DNA from: an uncultured Collinsella sp.
GTDB lineage: Bacteria; Actinomycetota; Coriobacteriia; Coriobacteriales; Coriobacteriaceae
DNA length: 64,000 nucleotides
Assembly (NCBI GenBank): GCA_958437495.1
Contig: CAUBOH010000006.1
Coordinates: forward strand, 29,966 to 93,965
Direction of reading: 5' to 3'
The position numbers were made by a program, and so were the translations under genes. This document shows positions 43,172 to 51,218 of this stretch, piece after piece (position 1 is the stretch's first letter; each line of letters opens with the position of its first letter). The notes under the pieces were generated by a model. That model worked only from the letters and a program-made list of their open reading frames with translations. It made no database searches and was not told the origin of the DNA.

Positions 43172-43180
43172 ATATACGAA

Positions 43181-43206
43181 AAAGGGCCCCGTTTGGGGCC
43201 CTTTGC
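43181..43206. terminator. Bidirectional terminator
   Basis: AAAGGGCCCC-GTTT-GGGGCCCTTT, perfect 10-bp stem with A and T runs on both sides, between the kinase gene and the convergent secreted-protein gene. Confidence 0.92.
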
Positions 43207-43223
43207 AGTTGAGGCTTGCGAGT

Positions 43224-44357
43224 CTAAATGCGGTTCATCTGGGAAGCAACCTTGTTGTACCAGTCCTGCCACGTAGGCGGGCAGTATTTTTTGGCGGCTG
43301 CCGGGGTAAGCGTGGAGCCATAGTTGGCGCCCAGGTAGGCAACGTGGGCAGAGACGCTCTCGCTCCAGCTACCAAAGCTCCGCCAGCCGCCGCCGCGGGC
43401 GCTCCAGCCCCAGGCGTTATAGGAGCCGGCACAATAGAGGCCCTTGCTGCTTTCGATGCAGGCGATGGCGGGAGACCAGCGAGGATCGACGCCGGTGTTC
43501 CAGGCAGCAACGGCAAAGTTGTAGCCCTGGCCTGCCATGGGGGAGCCGGCAAGGTAGTTGTCGATGCGCCTCGTCCACTCGTTAATGAACGAGTCGTAAT
43601 CGGAGTTACCGCTGTTCGAGCTGTTTACCGTGGTGTCGATGGTGGTGTTGGCGTTGTTGGCCTGGCTGTTGGAGTTGTTGCCGCTTACGCCCTCGCCCGA
43701 GATCTTCTCGGCGGCAGCGGCCTTGTCGGCCTCGAGCTTTGCCAGCTCGGCGGCATTTTCCTGCTCGGCCTTTGCCTGCGCCTCGCTGCGGAGCTGCTGA
43801 GCCTGCGCCAGCGCATCCTCGGCATTTTTCTGCTCGCCCTCGAGTTGAGACTTGGCCTGATCGAGCTCGGTTTTGTTCTGCTCGAGCTCAGTTTGCATCT
43901 TGTTAAGCTCTTCGATCTCGTCGACGCTCGAGCTCGTAATCTGGTTGGTGTATTTGCAGGTGGTGATAAAGTCACCCAAGCTCTGCGTGTTCACCAGGAA
44001 GCTCACGATGGGGCTGGTGCCCTTCTGGTACTTATACAGATCGCGCATGGCAGAACTTGCCTTGGCCTGCTGTTCGGGCAGCTCGGCCTCAATCTTTTCG
44101 ATGTTCGCCTCATTGGAGTCGATCTGCTTTTGCAGATCCTCGAGCTTGGTGCGGGCGTCGTTGTAGGCGCTCGTAGCGTCCTCGATCTTTTTCTGGGCGG
44201 CGGAAAGCTGATCCTGCGTTGCCTGCGAGGCGGCATAGGCCGCGACGGGGGAGAGCATCGGCGTGGCCGTCAGCGCAACGGCGAGCGCGGCGCTCGTGAT
44301 AATACGAGCCGGCTTCGACGCGATGAGCGCTGCGGTGCGATGGTTCGAATGCTGCAT
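43224..44357 (-). CDS. Secreted coiled-coil cell-wall protein with lysozyme-like C-terminal domain
   Basis: 377 residues; the ATG at 44357 has AGAGGGA. Signal peptide with a hydrophobic core (ALAVALTATPMLSPVAAYA, cleavage near AYAA|SQ). Residues about 35-230 form a long coiled coil as in PcsB/CwlO-type hydrolases, with a PcsB-like KYQKGTSPIVSFLVNTQSLGDFI break. An Asn/Ser linker follows. The C-terminal domain (AAWNTGVDPRWSPAIACIESSKGLYCAGSYNAWGW) resembles lysozyme-like or transglycosylase folds with a Glu after AIACI. Probable peptidoglycan hydrolase in division or growth. Confidence 0.82.
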   Translation of the reverse strand: MQHSNHRTAALIASKPARIITSAALAVALTATPMLSPVAAYAASQATQDQLSAAQKKIEDATSAYNDARTKLEDLQKQIDSNEANIEKIEAELPEQQAKASSAMRDLYKYQKGTSPIVSFLVNTQSLGDFITTCKYTNQITSSSVDEIEELNKMQTELEQNKTELDQAKSQLEGEQKNAEDALAQAQQLRSEAQAKAEQENAAELAKLEADKAAAAEKISGEGVSGNNSNSQANNANTTIDTTVNSSNSGNSDYDSFINEWTRRIDNYLAGSPMAGQGYNFAVAAWNTGVDPRWSPAIACIESSKGLYCAGSYNAWGWSARGGGWRSFGSWSESVSAHVAYLGANYGSTLTPAAAKKYCPPTWQDWYNKVASQMNRI

Positions 44358-44590
44358 CCAGTCCCTCTGCAATCAATCGTAGGTTATTGGTCGAAGTGTA
44401 TTCTACTACTGCTTTCGACCTCAACTTGAACCTTAAAGGTATCAAAGGGTCAAGTTAAACTTGAGGCTTTGGCTTTGACCTGCAGTTATAGCGAATTGTT
44501 GAGAAACCATAGAGTTCAACTTTAACGTTACGGAACCCTGTTTGTGAAGGTTTTTGGCTGTAAAAGTTGCCCTCACGTGGGGTTTTGCAA

Positions 44591-45223
44591 CTACAGGGTT
44601 CCTTCGCGACGAGCCTGCTCCACCTCTTTGAGTGCCTCGGCGGGAGTGAAGGAACAGGTGCCATCGCCGAGCTTGATCACCTGTATGTCGTCACCGATAT
44701 GGACTTCTCCGCCCTGCAACACGACGCCAAAAATGCCCTCGTGGGGGAAGATGCAATCGCCGGCGAGATAGTAGATGGCACAGCGGGTGTGGCAGACTTT
44801 GCCGATCTGGCTGATTTCGACGAGTACTTCGCTGCCGAGCTTGAGCTGCGTGCCCAAGGGGAGTGAGAGCAGGTTGATACCCTGGGTGGTGAAGTTCTCT
44901 CCAAAGTCGCCCTCGCGCACATCGAGCCCGCGTGTCCGTGCCGTATTGATGGACTCCGCTGCCAAAAACGAGACTTGGCGGTGCCAATGTCCGGCGTGCG
45001 CGTCGGAGGCAAGGCCAAATTGCTCGATGACGGTGTCGTGCCCATCGGCGACGGGTGTTTTGCGCGTTCCCTTGTGCGCCGATGTGTTGATTGAGACGAT
45101 GCGGGCGGACCCGCTGTAGGCATCGTCTGCCGTGCGCAGAGGAGCGGTCGTTTGTGCACGCTCCGTCAGCTCGCGCCTTGCGGCGTTGAGGATGGGGTTG
45201 TCGGTCGGATGGTCTTGGGGCAC
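44591..45223 (-). CDS. MOSC-domain protein
   Basis: 210 residues. The MOSC beta-barrel spans about 35-190: SARIVSINTSAHKGTRKTPV, GDFGENFTTQGINLLSLPLGTQLKLG, QIGKVCHTRCAIYYLAGDCIFPHEGIFGVVLQGGEVHIGDDI. The Cys in the KVCHTRC region fits the residue thought to carry sulfur in MOSC proteins linked to molybdenum cofactor sulfuration. No moa/moe genes are nearby. The last codons form one arm of an inverted repeat (ACAGGGTTCC with GGAACCCTGT at 44532). Confidence 0.85.
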   Translation of the reverse strand: MPQDHPTDNPILNAARRELTERAQTTAPLRTADDAYSGSARIVSINTSAHKGTRKTPVADGHDTVIEQFGLASDAHAGHWHRQVSFLAAESINTARTRGLDVREGDFGENFTTQGINLLSLPLGTQLKLGSEVLVEISQIGKVCHTRCAIYYLAGDCIFPHEGIFGVVLQGGEVHIGDDIQVIKLGDGTCSFTPAEALKEVEQARREGTL

Positions 45224-45383
45224 GCGTGCGCCTTTCGCTCGAGGATATCGATATGTTGAATCCTACAACAACGGTGGGTTCACTGCCGGGTGTCATACAC
45301 CGGTGAGCGCCGTCCCATCGCTGGATGGTCGCACCGATTGCCATAGATACGGTGGAGCTTTGGGTGCCGGCGGCTCGGCACGC

Positions 45384-45418
45384 TAAAATAGAACGGTTGC
45401 TCAAAGACCGCCCGTTCT
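45384..45418 (+). promoter_or_regulatory. -10 and leader hairpin of the D-aspartate ligase gene
   Basis: TAAAAT (45384-45389), then AGAACGG / CCGTTCT hairpin (45390-45396, 45412-45418) in the short leader. Confidence 0.45.
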
Positions 45419-45444
45419 GGGGCAGTTCTAGATAGGAAGTTTCC

Positions 45445-46701
45445 ATGGCATTGCAGTTTACAGAGCGCGAGTTTATCCCCGTGCTGCTCGGCGGCGACAT
45501 CAACGCGTATTCGGTGGCGCGCGCTTTCTACGAGGAGTATCAGGTTAAGAGCCTGGTCTTTGGCAAGTACCAGACCGGCCCCGCGTATCGCAGCCAAATT
45601 ATCGATTACACGCCCAACGTGAATATCGATACCATGCCGGTCATGATCGAGACCGTTAACGGCGTCGCACAGGCCAATCCTGATAAGAAGATTATTCTCA
45701 TGGGCTGCGGCGACAACTACGTCGCGCTTGCTGCGCAGGCTCAGGACGCCGGCCAGCTTGCCTCGAACGTCATTGCGCCCTATGCGCCCTACAGCATGCT
45801 CGAGCAGTGCCAGAAGAAGGAGATCTTCTACGAGCTGTGCGAGAAGCACGGTGTGCCCTATCCGCACACGTTTACCTTTACCATGGCGATGCTCAACGCT
45901 CAGGGCGAGGCTTCCGCCGAGGTGCTCGACCAGATCGACTTCCCCTTCCCGATGATTCTGAAGCCCTCTGACGGCATCATGTGGTGGGAGCACGAGTTCG
46001 AGGGCCAAAAGAAGGCCTACGAGATTGCCGATCGCGCCGAGCTGGAGCAGGTCATTCGCGATGTGTACGCCAGCGGCTACACCGACGACCTCATTTTGCA
46101 GGACCGCGTGCCCGGCAACGACGAGTACATGCGCGTGCTTACCAGTTATTCCGACCGCAACGGCAAGGTTCGCATGATGTGCCTGGGTCACGTGCTGCTC
46201 GAGGAGCATCAGCCCCATGGTGTCGGCAACCACGCCTGCATCATCACTGAGCCCAACGACGAGCTCATGGGTGGCGTGCGCAAGCTGCTTGAGGACCTTA
46301 AGTTTACGGGCTTCTCCAACTTCGACGTCAAATACGACGAGCGCGATGGCTCGTTTAAGTTCTTCGACTTCAACACGCGTCAGGGCCGCAGTAATTACTA
46401 TGTCACCAATAGCGGCTTTAACGTTGCTAAATACGTGGTGGATGAGTACGTCTATAACCGCCCGTTTGAGCCGGAATTTGTTACGGCGCAGGACGAGGCT
46501 CTGTGGATGGTTGTTCCCATGGGCGTCCTTGACAAGTATGTCAAGGACCCCGAGCTGCGTGCGAAGGCACATCGCCTGGCCAAGGAGGGCAAGGCTGCCG
46601 ATCCTTCGTTTATGAAGGGTGATTTTGTCTTTAACCGCTGGTTGCGCATGTGGCACACCAAGTTGCGTCACTTTAAGCTGTTCAAGACGTATTACAAGTA
46701 G
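45445..46701 (+). CDS. D-aspartate ligase-like ATP-grasp enzyme
   Basis: 418 residues. The start, FIPVLLGGDINAYSVARAFYEEY, is very close to Enterococcus faecium D-aspartate ligase (Asl), as are ILMGCGDNYVAL and KKEIFYELCEKHGVPYPHTFTF. The ATP-grasp core has MILKPSDG, LILQDRVPG and FFDFNTRQGRSNYYVTNSG (metal-binding). Asl adds D-Asp to the side chain of residue 3 of the peptidoglycan stem peptide to form cross-bridges. The next gene is an aspartate racemase, which would supply D-Asp; this context supports the call. Confidence 0.83.
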   Translation: MALQFTEREFIPVLLGGDINAYSVARAFYEEYQVKSLVFGKYQTGPAYRSQIIDYTPNVNIDTMPVMIETVNGVAQANPDKKIILMGCGDNYVALAAQAQDAGQLASNVIAPYAPYSMLEQCQKKEIFYELCEKHGVPYPHTFTFTMAMLNAQGEASAEVLDQIDFPFPMILKPSDGIMWWEHEFEGQKKAYEIADRAELEQVIRDVYASGYTDDLILQDRVPGNDEYMRVLTSYSDRNGKVRMMCLGHVLLEEHQPHGVGNHACIITEPNDELMGGVRKLLEDLKFTGFSNFDVKYDERDGSFKFFDFNTRQGRSNYYVTNSGFNVAKYVVDEYVYNRPFEPEFVTAQDEALWMVVPMGVLDKYVKDPELRAKAHRLAKEGKAADPSFMKGDFVFNRWLRMWHTKLRHFKLFKTYYK

Positions 46702-46785
46702 ATGAGCGCGGCGCCCGCCCGGTTTGCATCGGACGGGCGCGGGTATGATGCGAGCAATTGTGTGGGCGTCACCAAGGAGGCGGCG

Positions 46786-47532
46786 ATGGAAAAGCTGGGA
46801 GTTATCGGCGGCATGGGCGCCGAGGCCACGTCGTATTACTACGACCAGGTTGTGCGTCATACGGCTGCTACCTGTGATCAGGAACATATCGACATGGTGG
46901 TACTTTCCAAGTCGACCATGCCCGACCGTACGCTGGCCATCAAGACCGGCGAGCATGCCGAGTTGCTGGCGACCATGAAGGAGTGCGCTCAGGCACTCGA
47001 GACGCTGGGCTGCACGCACATTGCCATTCCCTGCAACACGTCGCACTACTTCTACGATCAGATTCAGTCGTTTACCAAGGTGCCGATTATCCACATGCCG
47101 CGTGAGTCGGTGCGCTATGCCCTGGCGGGCGCGGTGATGGGGGAGTGCGAGTTCGATCCCAACCTGAGCATGCCGTCCGAGCCGGTGCGCAAGATCGGCA
47201 TCATGGGCACCGATGGCACCGTGGGTGCCGGCGTCTATGGGCGCGAGTGCGAGGCTGCGGGCGTCGAGGTCGTCTATCCCAGCGAGAAGCGCCAGGCCGA
47301 TGTAATGTCGCTGATTTACGACGACGTGAAGGCGGGACGCGAACCCGATATGGACAAGTTTGACCGAGTGATGTGGGAGTTTGCCCGCAGCGGCTGCGAT
47401 CGCGTCATCCTGGCCTGTACAGAGCTCTCTGTGCTGCAGAAGTACCGCGAGATGCCCGAGATTACTCTTGACGCCATGGACGTCCTGGTGCGCGAATCCA
47501 TCATCCGCAGCGGCGCCCTCTACCGTCTATAA
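46786..47532 (+). CDS. Aspartate racemase
   Basis: 248 residues; AAGGAGG precedes the ATG at 46786. Cofactor-independent Asp/Glu/hydantoin racemase: GVIGGMGAEATSYYYDQ, catalytic Cys in AIPCNTSHYF and the second Cys in VILACTELSVL. The two-Cys mechanism interconverts L- and D-Asp (or Glu). Directly after a D-aspartate ligase gene, D-Asp for the cell wall is the obvious product. A TATGAT -10-like element (46744) suggests a separate promoter as well. Confidence 0.88.
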   Translation: MEKLGVIGGMGAEATSYYYDQVVRHTAATCDQEHIDMVVLSKSTMPDRTLAIKTGEHAELLATMKECAQALETLGCTHIAIPCNTSHYFYDQIQSFTKVPIIHMPRESVRYALAGAVMGECEFDPNLSMPSEPVRKIGIMGTDGTVGAGVYGRECEAAGVEVVYPSEKRQADVMSLIYDDVKAGREPDMDKFDRVMWEFARSGCDRVILACTELSVLQKYREMPEITLDAMDVLVRESIIRSGALYRL

Positions 47533-47537
47533 CTTTC

Positions 47538-47575
47538 GACCTGCCAAAAGGGACAGGTTTGTTTTGGTAGGTTTT
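47538..47575. repeat. REP-like intergenic repeat
   Basis: GACCTGCCAAAA..GGGACAGGTTT..TTTTGGTAGGT imperfect hairpin, matching units at 4394-4474. Confidence 0.6.
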
Positions 47576-47590
47576 ATCTGGGAAAACAGT

Positions 47591-47625
47591 AAGGCCTCGG
47601 CTCGTTAGGTGCGAGCCGAGGCCTT
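47591..47625. terminator. Bidirectional terminator
   Basis: AAGGCCTCGGCTCG / CGAGCCGAGGCCTT, perfect 14-bp stem with a 7-nt loop between the converging racemase and ecfT genes. Confidence 0.93.
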
Positions 47626-47655
47626 TTGCATTTGCCGGTTGCTGGTGGCGATGGG

Positions 47656-48402
47656 TTAGAACAGGAATCCGAGGACGATAAGAGCGATGCTGATGATAAG
47701 TATGGCAATGTCCGGGCTCTTGATGGGGTAGCGCTTGTACGAGCTCGCGCGCGTACGCAGGTAGAAGCCGCGCTGCTCGGCCGCCAAGGCGGTGGCATCG
47801 GTCTTGCTCACGGAGCTCACCAGCAGTGGCACGCAGAGCGGTAGCATGAGCTGGATCTTCTTGAGGGGGTTCTTGGTGTCGTACTCAACGCCGCGCGCGG
47901 TCTGCGCCTCCATGATGGCGTTCATCTCCTGGCTAAAGACCGGTACAAAGCGCAGCGCCGTGGTAAACGTGAACGCATAGCGGTACGGCACGTGCAGCAC
48001 CTCCACGCAAGCGTTAGCGAGATCGCCGAGCTGCGTGATGGTGAGCATGAGGATGAGCGGCAGTGCCACGCCGAGCAGGCGAAGCGCCGCCTTGGTGCCG
48101 GTGATAAGACCATCTGTGGTAATCCAGGCAAAGATGGGGGCTCCGGTGCGGATAAAGGCGGTCTGCAGGACCAGCATGATTAGTGAGAGCGGCACCATGA
48201 GCCTGACGAGCGAGACGAGGCCTGCGGTCGATTTGGCGTAGATGCCCAAGATAAAAGTCAGCACAAGCAGGGCGATCAGGAGCACATAAGTATCGCCGAG
48301 GAAGGTCGCCAAGATAATAGCCGCGGCCAGGGCTAGCTTGGTCACGGGGTTCAGCCGGTGCAGCAGTGAGTCTCCGGGCACGTAGTCGATCACGTTAGTC
48401 AT
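47656..48402 (-). CDS. ecfT: ECF transporter transmembrane (T) component
   Basis: 248 residues, about five to six helices. DYVPGDSLLHRLNPVTKLALA is the typical N-terminus of EcfT; the coupling helices that contact the ATPases are near EMNAIMEAQTARGVEYDTKNP (Ala-Arg-Gly motif) and ALAAEQRGFYLRTRAS (second Arg-Gly type motif). It anchors the S component and converts ATPase motion into substrate release. It overlaps the ATPase gene by 8 bp; last gene of the operon. Confidence 0.92.
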   Translation of the reverse strand: MTNVIDYVPGDSLLHRLNPVTKLALAAAIILATFLGDTYVLLIALLVLTFILGIYAKSTAGLVSLVRLMVPLSLIMLVLQTAFIRTGAPIFAWITTDGLITGTKAALRLLGVALPLILMLTITQLGDLANACVEVLHVPYRYAFTFTTALRFVPVFSQEMNAIMEAQTARGVEYDTKNPLKKIQLMLPLCVPLLVSSVSKTDATALAAEQRGFYLRTRASSYKRYPIKSPDIAILIISIALIVLGFLF

Positions 48403-50161
48403 GGTTGAGCATCTCCTTTACCAGGTCGACCAGATCGGAGACCTGACTGATTCCGGCGAATCGGGGCGAAACGTCGCGCGCGAGTTCTTTGGACAGGACC
48501 ACAACCTGCGGTGGCTCCACGTAGGCGGCGCGCATGAGGGCATCGTCGGCAAAGATCCGGTTCGCGTCGCCGCGCTCGAGGATGCGCCCGTCAGCCATGA
48601 CTACCAGGCGCTGGGCAAAGTCCGAGACGACCTCCATGTCGTGGCACACCATGATCACGGCGCAGCCGCGCTCGGCCATCTCGCTCACCGTCTCCATCAC
48701 GGTCATACACTCGCGGTAATCGAGGCCGCTCGTGGGCTCATCGAGCAGAACCACCTGTGGGTCGAGCACAACCACGGACGCTAGGGCGACCATCTGTCGC
48801 TGTCCGCGCGAAAGCGAGAACGGCGATTCGTCCAAGGGGAGCCCAAAGCGCTCCGCCGCCACCCGTGCGCGCTGGCGGGCCTCGTCGGTGCCGACACCGT
48901 GCAGTTCAAGACCAAAGGCAATCTCGTCGAGTACGGTGTCGCGGCAGAGCTGGCGGTCGGGGTTCTGGAACAGCGTCGCGCATTTTGCAGCGATCGCGCT
49001 GGTGGGAACGTCGGCGGTGTTCATCCCCGCCATACGCACGGTTCCCGACGCTGGATGAAGAAGGCCGTTCATCAGCTTGGTGAGCGTGGTCTTGCCAGCG
49101 CCGTTCTGGCCGATGACGCCCACGAGCTCGCCGGGATAGACGCACATATTGAGGTCGCTGACCGAGGCACCGCCATGGGGGTAGGCAAAGGCCACATCGG
49201 TGAGCTCAACTACTGGCTCCTGATTGGCGCCGCGGGGGACCGCCGGGATATGGGGAGAGGTCTCGGGCATATCGGCGGGCGCATCCTTGCTCGTTGCATC
49301 CGCAAGTAAGGATGAGATTAGCTGGTGCGCTTCGGAAACATTGAGGCAGGGTGCCTGATCGCTCGGTAACAGACCCGCTTCTGCCAGGCTGTTGGCGATG
49401 CGCGCGACGCGGGGACTGTCGACACCCATCTGGCGCAGCTCGCTCGCGTGGGCAAAGACCTGGTGGGGTTCGCCGTCAAACGCGAGCTTGCCGTCTGCCA
49501 TGACGAGTATGCGGCTGCAGTATTTCGACAACAGCGCGATCTTCTGCTCGATGACAACCACGGTGATGCCGTGCTCGCGGTTGATTTGGCGCAGCGTGTC
49601 AAAAACGAGTGTGGAGCTTGCCGGGTCGAGCGCTGCCGTGGGCTCGTCGAGCACGAGCACGTCGGGCGCCATGGCGATGATCGCCGCGATTGCGACTTTC
49701 TGCTTCTGCCCGCCCGAGAGCGTGGCAATCTCGCGGTGGCGCAGGTCGCTAATGCCGACGGTCGCCAACGTCTGGCTGATGCGCTCCTCGATCTGATCGT
49801 GCGGTATGTCAAAGTTCTCGAGGCCAAAGAGCATCTCGTCTTCAACAATGGGTGCAACCATCTGGGCATCGATGTCCTGCAGCACGCTTCCCACCACGCG
49901 CGAAATATCCGTGAGGGTGATCTCGCAGGTGTCGCGGTTATCGACGAGCGTGGCTCCAAAGAGCTTGCCGGTGTAATGGTGGGGGATGGCTCCGCTCATA
50001 ACGGCGGCAAGCGTCGATTTGCCAGCGCCTGAGGGGCCGATGACGCCCACAAACTCACCCTTTTCGATGGTGAGTGAGACGTGATCGAGGGCATTCTGCG
50101 CCTCGTGACCATAGGCAAATGAGACGTCATCGAGCTTGATGATGGTATTGCTGGAGCTCAT
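48395..50161 (-). CDS. ECF transporter fused double ATPase
   Basis: 588 residues from the ATG at 50161: two complete ABC domains in one chain instead of separate EcfA1 and EcfA2. Domain 1: GPSGAGKST, LSGGQKQKVAI, VLVLDEPTAALD. Domain 2 (from about 320): GQNGAGKTT, SLSRGQRQMVAL (slightly degenerate signature), VVLLDEPTSGLD. The fusion and the position after an S-component gene indicate a dedicated (group I) ECF transporter. A hairpin lies just upstream and may lower its level relative to the S protein. Confidence 0.93.
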   Translation of the reverse strand: MSSSNTIIKLDDVSFAYGHEAQNALDHVSLTIEKGEFVGVIGPSGAGKSTLAAVMSGAIPHHYTGKLFGATLVDNRDTCEITLTDISRVVGSVLQDIDAQMVAPIVEDEMLFGLENFDIPHDQIEERISQTLATVGISDLRHREIATLSGGQKQKVAIAAIIAMAPDVLVLDEPTAALDPASSTLVFDTLRQINREHGITVVVIEQKIALLSKYCSRILVMADGKLAFDGEPHQVFAHASELRQMGVDSPRVARIANSLAEAGLLPSDQAPCLNVSEAHQLISSLLADATSKDAPADMPETSPHIPAVPRGANQEPVVELTDVAFAYPHGGASVSDLNMCVYPGELVGVIGQNGAGKTTLTKLMNGLLHPASGTVRMAGMNTADVPTSAIAAKCATLFQNPDRQLCRDTVLDEIAFGLELHGVGTDEARQRARVAAERFGLPLDESPFSLSRGQRQMVALASVVVLDPQVVLLDEPTSGLDYRECMTVMETVSEMAERGCAVIMVCHDMEVVSDFAQRLVVMADGRILERGDANRIFADDALMRAAYVEPPQVVVLSKELARDVSPRFAGISQVSDLVDLVKEMLNHD

Positions 50162-50177
50162 GGGGGCCTTTCTATCG

Positions 50178-50208
50178 TAAAAGAGCGCCGGTCGCAAAAC
50201 GACCGGCG
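50178..50208 (-). terminator. Intra-operon hairpin before the ATPase gene
   Basis: GCCGGTCG / CGACCGGC 8-bp stem, then on the minus strand CTCTTTTA. Probably a partial terminator between S-component and ATPase genes. Confidence 0.65.
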
Positions 50209-50230
50209 GTCTACATGGTAGCAAGTATTA

Positions 50231-50317
50231 CTACTTGGTGAAGACCCTCTTGAGCGGAATGCTGAGGGCCTGGACCAAGATGGCGAGCAGGACGAACGAC
50301 TTGATGTCGTTGGGTTC
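50231..50317 (-). pseudogene. Orphan C-terminal tail of a membrane protein
   Basis: A 28-codon open stretch ending in TAG reads NDIKSFVLLAILVQALSIPLKRVF-like: a hydrophobic helix plus basic end with normal coding character but no start codon. It resembles the C-terminal tail of an ECF membrane component (compare the end of the S component, FIPIKKALKLND). Probably the remnant of a deleted gene in the operon. Confidence 0.4.
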
Positions 50318-50373
50318 TAGAGTGTTATGAGCAGAGTTGTTGTAGAGGTGCCTGCGTATGGCTTGTCGGCTAC

Positions 50374-50946
50374 TTAGTCGTTGAGCTTGAGGGCCTTCTT
50401 GATGGGGATGAAGAGGGCGGTCACGATAATGGCGTTAGCAACACCGGTGGCGGCGACGACAGGAGCCATGACGCCCATGAAAGCCGGGTTGTTCATGACG
50501 CCAAAGGAGAAGATCGCGGCGTAGATCATGCCGGAGATGAAGGTGACAACAAAGGTGCCGACGAGCGGGAGCAGGCCCTTGGCCTTGGAGTCGGCGAGCA
50601 CAGAGACGAGCAGAGCCATGACCATTGCGGCGACGGGCTCAGCGATCAGGTCGGGGCCCTTGACGGAGGCAGTGATTTGGATCACCACGCCGGCGAGGAG
50701 GCCGATAATCGCGGACTGGCCGATGTTGGGCTTGACGATGAGAATCTCGAGGCAGAAGGCTGCGATGATAAACTCGGGCGAGAGGAAGCCTCCGGTGAGA
50801 CCGCTAAAGAACTTGGAGACGGTCATGTTGAGGACGAAACCGGCGGCGAGGAGGATGGCGTAGAGCGTGAGTGCCTTGAGGTCGAGTTTGCCGCGATCGG
50901 CGGTCTGGACGGTGCGGGGCTGGGCGGTGGTGGTGTTCTGAGACAT
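50374..50946 (-). CDS. ECF transporter S component, probable tryptophan specificity
   Basis: 190 residues, about six helices, after a polar N-terminal tail of 20 residues. FSGLTGGFLSPEFIIAAFCLEILIVKPNIGQSAIIGLLAGVVIQI has the pattern of small ECF substrate-binding proteins and is broadly like TrpP-type proteins. The ATG at 50946 follows GGAG-type SD sequence. Trp specificity is inferred from the leader peptide with three Trp codons directly upstream, not from residues in the protein. The fused ATPase and T component downstream complete the transporter. Confidence 0.8.
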   Translation of the reverse strand: MSQNTTTAQPRTVQTADRGKLDLKALTLYAILLAAGFVLNMTVSKFFSGLTGGFLSPEFIIAAFCLEILIVKPNIGQSAIIGLLAGVVIQITASVKGPDLIAEPVAAMVMALLVSVLADSKAKGLLPLVGTFVVTFISGMIYAAIFSFGVMNNPAFMGVMAPVVAATGVANAIIVTALFIPIKKALKLND

Positions 50947-50993
50947 GGTGAAAATCCTTTCGGAGGGGAAGTGCAAGAGAAGAAAGCGGAGGC

Positions 50994-51122
50994 GCGTGAT
51001 GCGAATACGATCGGGCTCGAGATAGAAAAAGGCCCCCGGTCGAAACCGGAGGCCTTCCAATCACCTAGAGCGAAAAACAGGCGTGAGGGACTCACTGTCG
51101 ACCGATCGTATTCGCATCACGC
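50994..51122. repeat. Perfect 21-bp inverted repeat around the attenuator
   Basis: Arms at 50994-51014 and 51102-51122 are exact complements (ends GCGTGATGCG / CGCATCACGC). One arm lies in the leader-peptide codons after the Trp run; the other lies beyond the terminator, before the S-component gene. Confidence 0.85.
51024..51056 (-). terminator. Attenuator terminator of the trp-type leader
   Basis: Minus strand: AAGGCCTCCGGT-TTCG-ACCGGGGGCCTT, a 12-bp stem with a UUCG tetraloop, then TTTTTCT. It lies 35 bp after the leader-peptide stop. Its 3' arm and loop (51036-51043) can instead pair with 51098-51105 in the leader codons, which would break the terminator. Confidence 0.9.
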
Positions 51123-51160
51123 CACCACCAGTTGTTGAGGGACATCATCGTGTTCTTCAT
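51092..51160 (-). CDS. Leader peptide with three consecutive Trp codons
   Basis: 22 codons: ATG at 51160, stop TGA at 51092-51094. AAGGAG lies 8 bases upstream of the ATG. The centre reads NNWWWRDANT. A ribosome stalled at the Trp codons (51130-51122) leaves TCGGTCGA (51105-51098) free to pair with the terminator arm, allowing transcription; a ribosome that reaches the stop codon covers that segment and permits termination. This is the architecture of ribosome-mediated tryptophan attenuation. Confidence 0.88.
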   Translation of the reverse strand: MKNTMMSLNNWWWRDANTIGRQ

Positions 51161-51218
51161 GTTGGTGGCTCCTTTCGTGATGCCATGGCGCGGTCGCACC
51201 TAGCTGCTGTTGCGTTGC

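Noticed and set aside
44532..44602. GGAACCCTGT / ACAGGGTTCC inverted repeat as an insertion-sequence end
   Set aside because: There is no transposase and one arm is the 3' end of the MOSC gene. A terminator-like hairpin is a simpler explanation.
45280..47094. 604-codon minus-strand frame opposite the D-Asp ligase and racemase
   Set aside because: A shadow of two well-identified plus-strand genes; no SD and no recognisable motif.
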